Below the pieces are notes generated by a model. The model saw nothing but the letters and a program-made list of their open reading frames with translations, ran no database searches and had not been told where the DNA came from. DNA of 64,000 nucleotides from Massilia frigida (lineage in GTDB: Bacteria; Pseudomonadota; Gammaproteobacteria; Burkholderiales; Burkholderiaceae_D), in NCBI RefSeq assembly GCF_011682175.1, contig NZ_WHJG01000002.1, forward strand, positions 248,001 through 312,000, given 5' to 3'. Both the position numbers and the translations under genes were made by a program. Below, piece after piece: positions 29,234 to 38,345 of the stretch. Every line of letters starts with the position of its first letter. Within the stretch, counting starts at the first letter, position 1.

Positions 29234-29360
29234 CCCCACCGTCGTTCCCGCGCAGGGCTAGGCGCCCCCACGGCAACCCAAGTTCGTGCTGTAGTCACTG
29301 GCTTATCTACGAACTTGGGTTCCCGCCGAGTGCCGCCTTGGCGCGGGAACGACGGTGGGG
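29234..29360. repeat. Nested inverted repeat (REP/MITE-like element)
   Basis: Outer arms CCCCACCGTCGTTCCCGCGC (29234-29253) and its exact reverse complement (29341-29360) enclose a second perfect inverted repeat, AACCCAAGTTCGT (29275-29287) and ACGAACTTGGGTT (29309-29321). 19 bases of the left arm region (CGTCGTTCCCGCGCAGGGC) recur at 62781-62799. The rest of the 29127-29389 gap is C-rich with further GTCGC/CCACC near-repeats and no gene. A dispersed non-coding palindromic element is the best reading. Confidence 0.8.
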
Positions 29361-29389
29361 TGGTGCGAACGACGGAAGTGGCATTACGC

Positions 29390-30004
29390 CTACCCCGCCC
29401 CTCCCCCGCTACGCGACTGCCTCGGCAATGGCGTCCCCGGACGCCATGCGCGCGACAGCGCCTGCGCCTCGTCGATCTGCTCCTGCGTCATGCGCTTGGC
29501 AATCGCCGCCCTCTGCTCGGTTGCATTCGCATTGCCGCCAGCCGCCGCCAGGTTCCACAACATATACGCCAGCACCTTATCCTGCGGCATGCCCGCCGCG
29601 TGATACCGGTACATCAGCCCCAGCGCATGCTGCGCCTCCGCGTGGCCCTGCTCGGCCGCCTTGCGGAACCACGCGATCGCTTCCTTGTGATCGAGCGGCA
29701 CCGCATTGCCGGTGTAGTACATCGCCCCCACCACATACTGCGCATCGGCCTTGCCCTGCGCGGCCGCCTTGCGGTGCCACAGCATGGCTTGCTTGTAGTC
29801 GCGCGCCACCCCGCGTCCCATGTAATACATGAGGCCGAGCAAATGCTGGGCCTCCATATGCCCCGCCCGCGCCAGCGGCGCGACTTCTTTCAGCGCGCGC
29901 GTGTAGTCGCGCGCATTGTAGGCGTTGGCGCCTTCGGTAAAGCCGGCCAGCGCGCTGCCGTGCAGGCCAAGTGCGACGATCATCGCAACGAATAATTTTT
30001 TCAT
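29390..30004 (-). CDS. Exported Sel1-like (TPR-type) repeat protein
   Basis: 204 residues; the ATG at 30004 is preferred because it starts a signal peptide (MKKLFVAMIVALGLHGSALA). Three Sel1-like repeats follow: AEAQHLLGLMYYMGRGVARD-type units (here MEAQHLLGLMYYMGRGVARD), ADAQYVVGAMYYTGNAVPLD and AEAQHALGLMYRYHAAGMPQ, then a basic tail. Sel1 repeats are protein-interaction scaffolds; in the periplasm the partner is unknown. Stand-alone gene beside the REP-like element. Confidence 0.88.
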   Translation of the reverse strand: MKKLFVAMIVALGLHGSALAGFTEGANAYNARDYTRALKEVAPLARAGHMEAQHLLGLMYYMGRGVARDYKQAMLWHRKAAAQGKADAQYVVGAMYYTGNAVPLDHKEAIAWFRKAAEQGHAEAQHALGLMYRYHAAGMPQDKVLAYMLWNLAAAGGNANATEQRAAIAKRMTQEQIDEAQALSRAWRPGTPLPRQSRSGGGAG

Positions 30005-30080
30005 GGTTCGCGTATCGCACCAAGAACGGCTTGCCCGTCCTGTTGATCCAGTCGTCCGTCTCATGTGAAAGCCATGACGG

Positions 30081-30833
30081 TTATTTCCAGCTGACTTTGC
30101 CAAGGCCGTCGACGCTGACGCTGCGGTTGGGCGGCTTGCCGTACACCGTCACCGAACCGAGCCCGCTCAGGCGCAAGGTCGCACTCTGGCGCGCCATCAC
30201 CGCCGCATTGCCCAGCCCGTTCAAGTCGAGAGTCACGCTGTCGACCTGGAAGTGCTGCGCGTCGAGGCCGCCGAGCCCGCCCAGATTGGCCTTGAGCCAC
30301 TTGGCGCCGCCGCTCAGGGTCGCATACCCCGCCCCGCGCAGCACCAGCTCCACGCCCTCGCTGGCAACGCCCTGCAGGTTCAGGCTGCCCACCCCGCCCA
30401 GGCTGGCGCTGACGAGGCGGTAATTGCAATTGACCTTCATCGAACCGGCCCCTTCCAGCGACAGCTCCAGCTCGTCGCCCGAAAAACCGCTGACATCGGT
30501 CCAGCCGATGCTTTCGGAGGCCACTTCACGCAAGCTCGGCAGGGTCAATTCGGCGCGCACGCTGCTGCCGCGCCCTTCGCTGCCGATGGACAGCGTGTCG
30601 CCGTCCTGCTCGGTGGTGATGGAGCGCACCAGGCGCTGGTCGCCGCTGATGACCAGGCTGGGCACGGCGCCCTGGCGCAGGCGCAGGTCGATGGCGCCGT
30701 CGAGCCTGACCCGCTGCGCCCTGGCGTCGACCATGCGCGTTTCGGTGACATTCCCGTCCGAGGCGGCGCTGGCCGGGGCAAACAGCGTGCACAAGGCTGC
30801 CGCCAGTGCTCCGGCGTGGAAAAACTGATTCAT
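30081..30833 (-). CDS. Exported DUF2807 (GIN domain) protein
   Basis: 250 residues from ATG 30833 with GGAGA ahead; signal peptide MNQFFHAGALAAALCTLFAP ending at ASA. The rest is a right-handed beta-helix-like series of short strands with G-x-G turns (SLEGAGSMKVNC, SLGGVGSLNLQG, NLGGLGGLDAQ, DLNGLGNAAVMA, RLSGLGSVTVYG), the hallmark of the GIN/DUF2807 family often labelled putative auto-transporter adhesin. Likely periplasmic or surface exposed; role unknown. Confidence 0.88.
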   Translation of the reverse strand: MNQFFHAGALAAALCTLFAPASAASDGNVTETRMVDARAQRVRLDGAIDLRLRQGAVPSLVISGDQRLVRSITTEQDGDTLSIGSEGRGSSVRAELTLPSLREVASESIGWTDVSGFSGDELELSLEGAGSMKVNCNYRLVSASLGGVGSLNLQGVASEGVELVLRGAGYATLSGGAKWLKANLGGLGGLDAQHFQVDSVTLDLNGLGNAAVMARQSATLRLSGLGSVTVYGKPPNRSVSVDGLGKVSWK

Positions 30834-30914
30834 TGCGCGTCTCCAGATCTTCTTATCGGTGCCGGTCCGGCCGGCCGGTACATACACTACCAGCAAGCAG
30901 GCCGGCCTTCCAGC

Positions 30915-31121
30915 TTATTGTGGCAACTGCGCCTTTTCAGCGGCGCTCAGGCGGCGCGCACTGACGACCACCACCGGCATCGCGGCGCCGCCGGCAGCGG
31001 CAACAGCGGCCACCTCCGGCGCGCTGCGCTGGGGCGCATCACCGGCCGTGGCGAAGGTGGTGGCGCCGATCACGGCGACAACGGCAAGAAAGATGGCTTC
31101 CATGTGTTTGGCGATGTTCAT
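30915..31121 (-). CDS. Small exported protein, unknown function
   Basis: 68 residues with AAGGAG 7 bases before the ATG, which makes translation likely. N-terminal hydrophobic segment (MEAIFLAVVAVIGATTFATA) serves as a signal peptide; the mature part is Ala/Val-rich and ends VVVVSARRLSAAEKAQLPQ. I know no function for it. It sits between the DUF2807 gene and the divergent GMC oxidoreductase gene. Confidence 0.7.
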   Translation of the reverse strand: MNIAKHMEAIFLAVVAVIGATTFATAGDAPQRSAPEVAAVAAAGGAAMPVVVVSARRLSAAEKAQLPQ

Positions 31122-31299
31122 GATGCGCTCCTTGGCTTGGGTTCGATGACGTGGCGGTATGGTGTAACTTTAACCACGCGCCGCGCGCGCTTCCAGCGGA
31201 TTGCGACGAACTGCATTTTTCGCCACCTGTTCGCACAAATCGGCGCGATGGAACGCATTGCGATTGACGCGCCCGCCACGGCGGCCGATACTCGGGCCC

Positions 31300-32608
31300 A
31301 TGTCCGACTCCCCCCCCCTCGTCCGCCGCGCGCGGCACGCCCTCGCACGACGCGATCGTCGTCGGCAGCGGCCCCGGCGGCGCCAGCGTGGCGCGCGAAC
31401 TGGCCAGCCGCGGCCTGCGCGTGCTGATCCTCGAACAAGGCAGCGCCGCCCCGCTCAGCGGCACGCTGGGCCAGATGGCGCGCATCGCCGCCATTCCGGG
31501 CAAGGGCGCCTTCATCCACCGCGACGGTTCGCTGCTGGTGCAGGGCATCAATGCCGGCGGCAGCTCCAGCATCAATTTCGCCACCGCCGCCGATCCGCCC
31601 CTGGCCCGCTTCGCCGCGCACGGCATCGACCTGGCGCCGGCCCTGCGCGCGCTGCGCGCCGAGCTGCCGATCGGGCCGCTTCCCGATGCGCTGGTCGGCC
31701 CGATGGCGACCCGCATCATGCAGGGCGCCCGCACGCTGGGCATGGATTGGCAAAAGCTCGACAAGATGATCCGCCCGCAGCTGTGCCGCAGCGCTTGCTG
31801 GCGCTGCGTCTATGGCTGCCCGTTCGGGGCCAAGTGGAGCGCGCGCGACTTCATCGACGAGGCTTGCCGCCACGGCGCCATCTTGATCGACGCGGCGCGC
31901 GCCACGCGCGTACTGCTGATGCACGGCGAGGCGGCGGGCGTGGAGTATGTACGCGGCGGAAAACTCCAGCAAGCGCTGGCGCCGCTGGTGATCCTGGCCG
32001 GCGGCGGGGTCGGCAGCCCGCGCCTGCTGCACCAGAGCGGCTTGCGGGCGCAAACCAGCAGCCTGTTCAGCGATCCGGTGATCGCCCTGATGGGTAGCGT
32101 GGACGGCCTCGATGGCGGTGCCGAGGTGCCGATGGCGGCCGGCATGCGCCTGGACGAGGCCGGCATTTCGCTGGCCGACATGACCTTGCCCAAGCCGATG
32201 TACCAGTGCTTCACGGCCCAGGCCGGGCGCTTCGACCGCCTGTTCGCGCATCGCCGCACGCTGTCGATCATGGTCAAGATCGGCGACCAGGCTGGCGGCG
32301 CGGTGGGGCCGCGCTGGGTCGACAAGACGCTGCACCCGGCCGAGCGCGCCAAATTCGGCCAGGGCGAAGCCATGGCGCGTGCGATCCTGGCCGCCTGCGG
32401 CGCCACCCACGTGTTCAAGAGCCGCCATTTTGCCGCGCATCCGGGCGGCAGCGTGCCCATCGGCGACGGCGTCGACGGCGAGCTGCAAGCCGGCGTACCC
32501 GGCCTGCATGTGTGCGACGCCTCGGTCATTCCGGGGCCGTGGGGCTTGCCGCCGACCTTGACCTTGCTGTGCCTGGGCAAGTGGCTGGGCCAGCGCCTGG
32601 CGCGCTGA
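31300..32608 (+). CDS. GMC family oxidoreductase, frame broken at a 9-C tract near the start
   Basis: The reading frame ending at 32608 encodes a GMC-type flavoprotein: FAD-binding DAIVVGSGPGGASVARELAS, a cysteine-rich CRSACWRCVYGCPFG segment, and the C-terminal GMC motif HPGGSVPIGDG...CDASVIPGPWG. That frame has no ATG, GTG or TTG between the stop at 31265 and the GTG at 31388, which lies inside the FAD loop. An ATG at 31300 (MSDS) is in another frame, and a run of nine C (31310-31318) lies between. Eight C would join MSDSPP to the FAD domain. So this is a sequencing error, a pseudogene or a slippage-controlled gene. Expected product about 435 residues, soluble or periplasmic alcohol/sugar oxidoreductase. 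Confidence 0.72.
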
Positions 32609-32626
32609 CGCCCTCCCCGCCCGGTC

Positions 32627-33313
32627 TCAGCTGGCCAGCGCGCCGTTCAGCGCCTGGTGCACCAGATCGTCGATTTCGCCGGTGATCAAGGTCATGCTGC
32701 TGGCCACCACGGAAAACTCCTTGCCGGCCTGGCCGGCGCGCGCGGCGACGATCTGGGCGTTGAAGGCGACCATGCGGGCCTGCTTGGCGATGGTCTGGAT
32801 ATCGCCCATCATTACCTGGAGCTGGCGCTTTTGCAATTGCGCGTGGCGCTTCGATTGTTCCTCATACACCAGGGTCAGGCCGTTGAGCACGCTCAGCAGG
32901 GACGTGGTGCTGCGCACCAGCTCGTCGAGCAGCGCGGGTGCGCCGCGGCCTTCGCCGACGATGGCGTCGAGGGTCGATTCGGCCAGGGCAATGAAATCGC
33001 GGATCACGCGGTCGCCCTGCAGCACGCCGAAATAGGCGTCGCGCAGCTGGGCGCAGAACACGCCCGGCAGGCCGCCCTTGCCTTCGACCAGGGTGAGATG
33101 GGCGTCGCGAAACAGCGCCAGCGTCGCGCGCGCGGTGGCGGCCGCGCCCTCGTGGCCCATCGAGGCCAGCACCGCGTACAGGACCACCCGCTGCGACGTG
33201 AAGCGGCGCCGGCCCGACAGATTGATCAGCGCGCCAAAAACGTCGCCCGACAGCTTGACGCCGTCAAAGCCATCGTCGCGCGGGCGTTCCGCGATGCTCG
33301 CATCTTCCAACAT
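32627..33313 (-). CDS. Soluble MCP-like signalling-domain protein
   Basis: 228 residues from the ATG at 33313, chosen for AAGGAGAG eight bases ahead over an ATG at 33331. No membrane segment. The C-terminal 60 residues (IQTIAKQARMVAFNAQIVAA, then RAGQAGKEFSVVASSMTLIT) match the signalling hairpin of methyl-accepting chemotaxis proteins. The N-terminal 150 residues are helical and could be a sensor domain. It is far shorter than a canonical MCP and has no HAMP domain. Possibly a cytoplasmic chemoreceptor fragment or regulator. Confidence 0.8.
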   Translation of the reverse strand: MLEDASIAERPRDDGFDGVKLSGDVFGALINLSGRRRFTSQRVVLYAVLASMGHEGAAATARATLALFRDAHLTLVEGKGGLPGVFCAQLRDAYFGVLQGDRVIRDFIALAESTLDAIVGEGRGAPALLDELVRSTTSLLSVLNGLTLVYEEQSKRHAQLQKRQLQVMMGDIQTIAKQARMVAFNAQIVAARAGQAGKEFSVVASSMTLITGEIDDLVHQALNGALAS

Positions 33314-33830
33314 GGTGCTCTCCTTCTTCATGCCGGCGGCGACTTCGCCATCCGGGCAAGAAAGCAGGTGCAGAATCCGTGCCAGCTGCGGGGGCCCATG
33401 TCGGCGGTCCGCCTCACCAAAGTAGCGCAATGCAGCACAGGCGCAGCACCAAGACGGCGAGTCGCACACCAGCATGATGCGAAACCTGGGTGTTAAGCCA
33501 CCTTAACAGTGCGGCAACTTAGGATTTACTTAAAGCCAACCTTCCTAAATTTCTCGCCTTCTTGTAGGAATAGGACTACAAACAGAAATGATATAAACAC
33601 CAATGGTGCTGTGCAGCAGACTTTAAGCGAGCTCTTCACTATGAAGATGGGTTTGTCATAGGGCATTCATATCAACTAAACGTTCTGTTTAGCAAATTGC
33701 AACGAAATGTAAAGAGGCGGCCTCATCCTTACTACTGTCACATGCCGATGTTAGATTGGGCCCTCGCGTCCACACACGCGATTCAAGCCCCAATCCGGCC
33801 TTAACAAAAGGCAACTTTAATAGGTGTTTT
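33314..33830. other. 517-base intergenic region between MCP-like and PEP-CTERM genes
   Basis: No convincing gene. The right-hand part is AT-richer than its surroundings. It contains an inverted repeat TTGTAG (33562-33567) / CTACAA (33576-33581) with an 8-base spacer, a possible operator. Divergent promoters must lie here for 33313 (left) and 33831 (right). I looked for the sigma-54 promoter that often precedes PEP-CTERM genes and found only a weak TTGCAA without a matching -24 box. Confidence 0.6.
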
Positions 33831-34388
33831 ATGATGAAAAAATCCAAAGTTTTCCTGTCGGCCATCGCGCTGGCATCCGCTGCACTCGTGTCGAGCCACG
33901 CATCCGCTGTCGAAATCGTCAATAACTCGACCCTGGAACTGGTAGACAACTTCGCTGAAGCCGATGGCTTCTTCACTGGTGGCAACAAAGGCAATACCTT
34001 TGTTGACAACTACAGCTTCACCCTGTCCCAGGCTGGCGAATTCGCCGCTGGCGTCCTGTCGATCACCGGCAACGCCAAGAATGGCCTGGACATCACCGGT
34101 TTCAACCTGATCGACAGCACTGGTACCCTGTTCGGCGGCACCCTGCTGTCGACCGGCGCGACCGACCAATGGTCGCTGTCGACCGCCAGCCTGAGCGCTG
34201 GCGCCTACACCATCCAGGTCAAAGGCAGCATCCTGTCGAACGCCGCTGGCCGCTACTCGGCAAACATCGCCCTGGCACCAGTACCTGAGCCAGAAACCTA
34301 TGCCATGATGCTGGCCGGCCTCGGCCTGCTGGGCTTCACCGCACGCCGCCGCAACAAGAAGGCAGCAGCAGCCGCACTGGCAGCGTAA
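33831..34388 (+). CDS. PEP-CTERM sorting-domain protein (FxDxF type)
   Basis: 185 residues; ATG 33831 (followed by a second ATG) is preceded by AGGTG. Signal peptide MMKKSKVFLSAIALASAALV, then a beta-rich body with an F-x-D-x-F-like element (VDNYSFTLS) characteristic of a betaproteobacterial PEP-CTERM group. The tripartite C-terminus is complete: VPEPETYAMMLAGLGLLGF (PEP motif and transmembrane helix) followed by the basic cluster ARRRNKKA. Substrate of exosortase, exported and probably part of the extracellular matrix. Confidence 0.93.
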   Translation: MMKKSKVFLSAIALASAALVSSHASAVEIVNNSTLELVDNFAEADGFFTGGNKGNTFVDNYSFTLSQAGEFAAGVLSITGNAKNGLDITGFNLIDSTGTLFGGTLLSTGATDQWSLSTASLSAGAYTIQVKGSILSNAAGRYSANIALAPVPEPETYAMMLAGLGLLGFTARRRNKKAAAAALAA

Positions 34389-34406
34389 GCACTCACGCGC
34401 CCTGCA

Positions 34407-34444
34407 TAAAACCGTCGTAGCTTCGCGCTACGACGGTTTTTTTT
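34407..34444 (+). terminator. Rho-independent terminator of the PEP-CTERM gene
   Basis: A 14-base stem, AAAACCGTCGTAGC / GCTACGACGGTTTT, with a 5-base loop TTCGC, followed by TTTT. It begins 19 bases after the stop codon and is the strongest terminator in the window. Confidence 0.93.
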
Positions 34445-34543
34445 CGCATGCATATGTTTGTTTAAAAACCAACGTACGTTAAGATACTTCGCCATGCAGC
34501 GGGTCCCGCCCCTGCGGCCAAGGTCGTTTCCCAGGTTTTTATC

Positions 34544-35947
34544 ATGAGGTCTTTCATGCGCATGCGCCAACTCCCCGTTCTCATCGCCGGACTTTCCCTG
34601 TCGCTGACCGCTTTTGCGGCCGCCAGCGACAGCTGGAACATCCCCGTCAACGTCAAGAAGCTCGATAACGGCCTGACCGTGATCGTCTCGCCCGACCATA
34701 CCTCGCCCACCGTCGGCGTGAGCGTGGTGTACCACGTGGGCATGCGGCTGGAACCGAAAAACCGCACCGGCTTCGCCCACCTGTTCGAGCACCTGATGTT
34801 CCAGGGTACGCCGAACGCGCCCAAGGGCGTGTTCGACAAGGCCATCACCGGCGGCGGCGGGCGCAACAACGGTTCGACCCGGCCCGACTTCACCAACTAT
34901 ATAGAGACGGCGCCGGTATCGTCGATCGAGTCGATCCTGTGGCTCGAAGCGGACCGCATGAAAACGCTCGACTTCAACGAAAAAACCCTCAAGAACCAGC
35001 AGGACGTGGTCAAGGAAGAAATCCGCGTCAACGTGAAGAACCAGCCGTACGGCGGCTTCATGTGGATCGACATCAACCAGCAGGCGTTCCAGAAATGGGA
35101 AAACAACCACGACGGCTACGGCAGCTTCCAGGACCTGGAAGGCGCCAGCCTGGACGACGTGCGCAATTTTCACCGCGATTACTACGGTCCCAACAATGCA
35201 GTGCTGGCGATCTCGGGCGACGTGACCCCGGCCCAGGGCTTCGCGCTGGCGCAAAAATACTTCGCCGCCATTCCGAAACGCCCAACGCCGCCAACGACCG
35301 ACTTCAGCGAACCGCTGGGCACGGCCGAAAAACGCATCGAGCAAAGCGACGCGCTGGCCCAGGTGCCGGCCATTGCCGCCGCCTGGAAGATGCCGGCGCG
35401 CGGTAGCCGCGACCTGGCGCCGATGGCGGTGCTGGGCGAACTGCTGGCCGGCGGCGACGCCTCGGTGCTGTACCAGGGCCTGGTCAAGGGGCGCGAAGTG
35501 GCGCTCAACGTCGACTCCCTGTACGGGCTGACCAGCCCGTGGGAATTCGACGGCCCGACCTTGTTTACCGTGTTCGCGCTGTACAAGCCAACCAGCAGCG
35601 CCGACGCCATGCTCAAGGGTATCGATGACGAAGTCGCGAAGATTGTGGCAGGCGGGGTCGATGCGGCCACGCTCAAGCGGGTCAAGACGCGCATGCTGGC
35701 CAACTGGTACAACACGCTGGAAAGCTTCATCGACCGCGCCGACACCCTGGCCAAGCTGCAAACCCTGTGGGGCGACGCCAACGTGGTCAACCAGATCCCG
35801 GGCTGGATCGACGGCGTGACCTCGGAAGACATCCAGCGCGTGGCCAAGACCTATCTGACGCAAGCGAACCGCACCGTCATCGACCGCAAGCCGGTCGTCA
35901 AGACCGCCGCCGCCGCGCCCGCCGCCCAACCCGCCGCCAAGAATTAA
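34544..35947 (+). CDS. M16 family zinc peptidase (catalytic subunit), exported
   Basis: 467 residues with signal peptide (LPVLIAGLSLSLTAFAAAS). The inverted zinc motif HxxEH is intact as HLFEH in GFAHLFEHLMFQGTPNAPKG, with the downstream glutamate in the SSIESILWLEADRM region. Followed by the inactive C-terminal M16 domain (NNAVLAISGDVTPAQGFALA). Periplasmic insulinase-type peptidase. Eleven bases before the second M16 gene, with which it probably forms a heterodimer. Confidence 0.93.
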   Translation: MRSFMRMRQLPVLIAGLSLSLTAFAAASDSWNIPVNVKKLDNGLTVIVSPDHTSPTVGVSVVYHVGMRLEPKNRTGFAHLFEHLMFQGTPNAPKGVFDKAITGGGGRNNGSTRPDFTNYIETAPVSSIESILWLEADRMKTLDFNEKTLKNQQDVVKEEIRVNVKNQPYGGFMWIDINQQAFQKWENNHDGYGSFQDLEGASLDDVRNFHRDYYGPNNAVLAISGDVTPAQGFALAQKYFAAIPKRPTPPTTDFSEPLGTAEKRIEQSDALAQVPAIAAAWKMPARGSRDLAPMAVLGELLAGGDASVLYQGLVKGREVALNVDSLYGLTSPWEFDGPTLFTVFALYKPTSSADAMLKGIDDEVAKIVAGGVDAATLKRVKTRMLANWYNTLESFIDRADTLAKLQTLWGDANVVNQIPGWIDGVTSEDIQRVAKTYLTQANRTVIDRKPVVKTAAAAPAAQPAAKN

Positions 35948-35958
35948 GGAGAGCCACC

Positions 35959-37377
35959 ATGAAAAGACTGATGCTGGCACTGAGTATTTCCCTGCTGTTC
36001 GCGCCGGCCGCCTTTGCCGCCGACAGCGCCAAGGCCGCCACTGCCAATACCCTGCCCCCGTACGGCAAGGACAAACCGATTCCGATTCCACAGATCTTCA
36101 AGCAAACCCTGGCCAATGGCTTGCAGGTATGGGTCGTGCCGCGCCAGGGCTTGCCGCGCGTGGACTACGTGCTGGCCGTGCGCGGTGCCGGCCTGGCCGC
36201 CGACGACAGCGCGCACCCCGGCTTCGCCAACCTGCTGGCGAGCCTGCTCAATGAAGGCAGTACCAGGCGCGACTCGCGCGCCATCGCCGAAGCGGCCCAG
36301 GGCCTGGGTGGCGAAGTCGGCGCCGGCGCCAGCCACGACGGCATCGTGGTCTCGGCCAATGCCCTGACCTCGAACGCCGGCCCGATGCTGCAACTGCTGG
36401 CCGAAGTGGCGCGCCTGCCGGCCTTCCCGCCGAAGGAAGTCGAACTGGGCAAGGGCAATGCGCTGGAGGGCTTGAAAGTGTCCGAAACCAGTCCGGGCTT
36501 TCGCGCCGACCGCGCCCTGAACAAGGTGGTGTTCGGCCCTCACCCGTATGGCAACACCAGCCCGACCGTGACATCGATCACCTCGGTCACGCCGGAATTG
36601 CTGCACGCCGAGCACGGCAAGCGCTTCCGCCCCGACCGCAGCCTGCTGGTGATCACCGGCCGCATCGGCAACGCCGAGGCGCTCAAGCTGGCCACGGCCG
36701 CCTTCGGCGACTGGAAGGCGGACGGCCCTGCCCTGCCCGACACTCCGGGCGCGAGCCTGGCCGCCAAGCCGGTGCGCCTGATCCTGCAGCGCGACGGCAG
36801 CGTGCAGTCGACCATGCGCCTGGGCAGCCCCGGCATGGCCGCCAGCGCCACCGACTACGTGCCGCTGCGCCTGACCAGCACCATCCTCGGTGGCGGTTTC
36901 AGCAGCCGGGTGAACCTCAACCTGCGCGAGGAAAAGGGCTACACCTATGGCGCCTCGGCCGGTGCGCGCATCTTCCGCAACGGCGGCAGCATCGTCGGCG
37001 GGGCCGATGTGCGCAATGAAGTGACCGGCGCGGCGCTCAAGGAATACCTGCACGAGTACACCCGCATCGGCAGCGAGCTGGTCCCGGACGCGGAATTGAG
37101 CATGAACAAGCGCTACGTGGCCGGCGGCTACCTGATCAGCAACCAGATGCAGCGCGCCGTGGCCGGCACCCTGGCCAACAACTGGCTGGTCGGCTTGCCG
37201 CCGGAATTCCTCGGCCAGTACGTGCCGCTGATCCAGAAAGTCACGGCCGCACAAGTGCGCGAGATGGGCAAGAAGTATTTTGCTCCAGAGCTGCAATCGG
37301 TGATCGTGGTCGGCGATAATGCCGCCGTGGCCGAACAATTGAAGCAATACGGGGAGTTCACCGTCCAGGAGAAGTAA
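35959..37377 (+). CDS. M16 family protein, non-catalytic partner, exported
   Basis: 472 residues, AAGGAGAG ahead of the ATG, signal peptide MKRLMLALSISLLFAPAAFA. At the position of HxxEH it has HPGFAN, so the zinc site is lost. The C-terminal half keeps the substrate-arginine region found in the non-catalytic M16 chains (LNLREEKGYTYGASAGARIF). Typical catalytic/non-catalytic M16 gene pair. Confidence 0.92.
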   Translation: MKRLMLALSISLLFAPAAFAADSAKAATANTLPPYGKDKPIPIPQIFKQTLANGLQVWVVPRQGLPRVDYVLAVRGAGLAADDSAHPGFANLLASLLNEGSTRRDSRAIAEAAQGLGGEVGAGASHDGIVVSANALTSNAGPMLQLLAEVARLPAFPPKEVELGKGNALEGLKVSETSPGFRADRALNKVVFGPHPYGNTSPTVTSITSVTPELLHAEHGKRFRPDRSLLVITGRIGNAEALKLATAAFGDWKADGPALPDTPGASLAAKPVRLILQRDGSVQSTMRLGSPGMAASATDYVPLRLTSTILGGGFSSRVNLNLREEKGYTYGASAGARIFRNGGSIVGGADVRNEVTGAALKEYLHEYTRIGSELVPDAELSMNKRYVAGGYLISNQMQRAVAGTLANNWLVGLPPEFLGQYVPLIQKVTAAQVREMGKKYFAPELQSVIVVGDNAAVAEQLKQYGEFTVQEK

Positions 37378-37514
37378 GCCGGGGACGGCAGGACAGCCCG
37401 CCAGGGCGCCTGCACCGGATCGATTCGCCCGCAAGCCGCCGCTGCGCAAGCACCGGCGGCTTGTTTTTGCCCGCTTTTCCAAACATTATCCGCCGGCCCA
37501 GCCGCCTATCTGAC

Positions 37515-38055
37515 ATGACCATCAAAACCTGTGCCCTGCCCGTCCTGCTGGCAGCCTTGACCGGCTGCGTTACCTACGCGCCGCCGCCCGACGGGCCGAC
37601 AGCGTCCCTGGGGGACGTACTTCGACACCGATTCAGACGGCCACATGCGTACCGGATTGGCAACAGTGTTTGCCAATCCGGCCTGCGACAGCATGCCGTC
37701 GGGCGGACGCATCGGTACCACCATGGGCATGGACGAGCGTCACGAATTTCCGACCCAGAAAATCGCCGCAGGCCAGGAATTCACCTTCGCCCTGGCGGTG
37801 GTCGAGGTACTGAACAAATCCAATGCAGGCTGCTCCGTGACCGCCACGTTCCTGCCCGAACCCGGCGCAACGTATGAAGCGCGCTTGTATATTCGCGGCA
37901 ATACGGCACGATGCGAGATGGTGATCGTCGACGGCCAGAACCTCGCTGTTCCATTCACAATGCCGAAATTTTCCTGCATGGGCGGCTTGAAAGGTAAAAC
38001 CAGAAACGGCGTGGGCTGGTTCGGCTCCCTCAATATTATTGGAGGAATCCGATAG
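37515..38055 (+). pseudogene. Lipoprotein gene with an apparent +1 frameshift
   Basis: Frame one starts at 37515 with a lipoprotein signal peptide MTIKTCALPVLLAALTGC (lipobox LTGC). The plausible continuation is in the next frame to 38055: TYFDTDSDGHMRTGLATVFA then many beta-type segments, with a D-x-D-x-D-G element. The shift falls near 37600-37610, around TCCCTGGGGGAC, where loss of one base would give an uninterrupted lipoprotein of about 180 residues. Real mutation and sequencing error cannot be separated here. Function unknown; likely outer-membrane anchored if repaired. Confidence 0.65.
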
Positions 38056-38169
38056 TGAGGCTAAAGATCCCTCTGAAATAATCGTCGTTCAAGACATCGT
38101 TTCAGGGAAATCCCCCAAGTTGCCCGCACGGCACGCGTGCGCAGCATGCAGGCGTGCGAAAAACCCAGG

Positions 38170-38196
38170 CCGCCTGCCTCCACAGCAGGCGGTTTT
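38170..38196 (+). terminator. Rho-independent terminator after the lipoprotein gene
   Basis: CCGCCTGC (38170-38177) pairs with GCAGGCGG (38185-38192) around the loop CTCCACA and is followed by TTTTA. Lies 114 bases after the lipoprotein stop. The remaining part of the 38056-38345 gap shows no gene. Confidence 0.8.
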
Positions 38197-38345
38197 ATTA
38201 TGCCGCTCACCATCTGTTAAGCAAACCGTGTATGCGATCTGCAAATCGGACAGCCAGGGCACCGAAAAGGAACAAGCCATCCCGCTCAAGTAAGTGCTCG
38301 GGCAAGTGCGCCTGCGGCGCTGCATCCGGCCATGCAGGGCCGGAT

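Noticed and set aside
33640-33830. Sigma-54 promoter for the PEP-CTERM gene
   Set aside because: Only a TTGCAA is present (33696 region); the -24 position reads TGTTTA and does not resemble TGGCAC.
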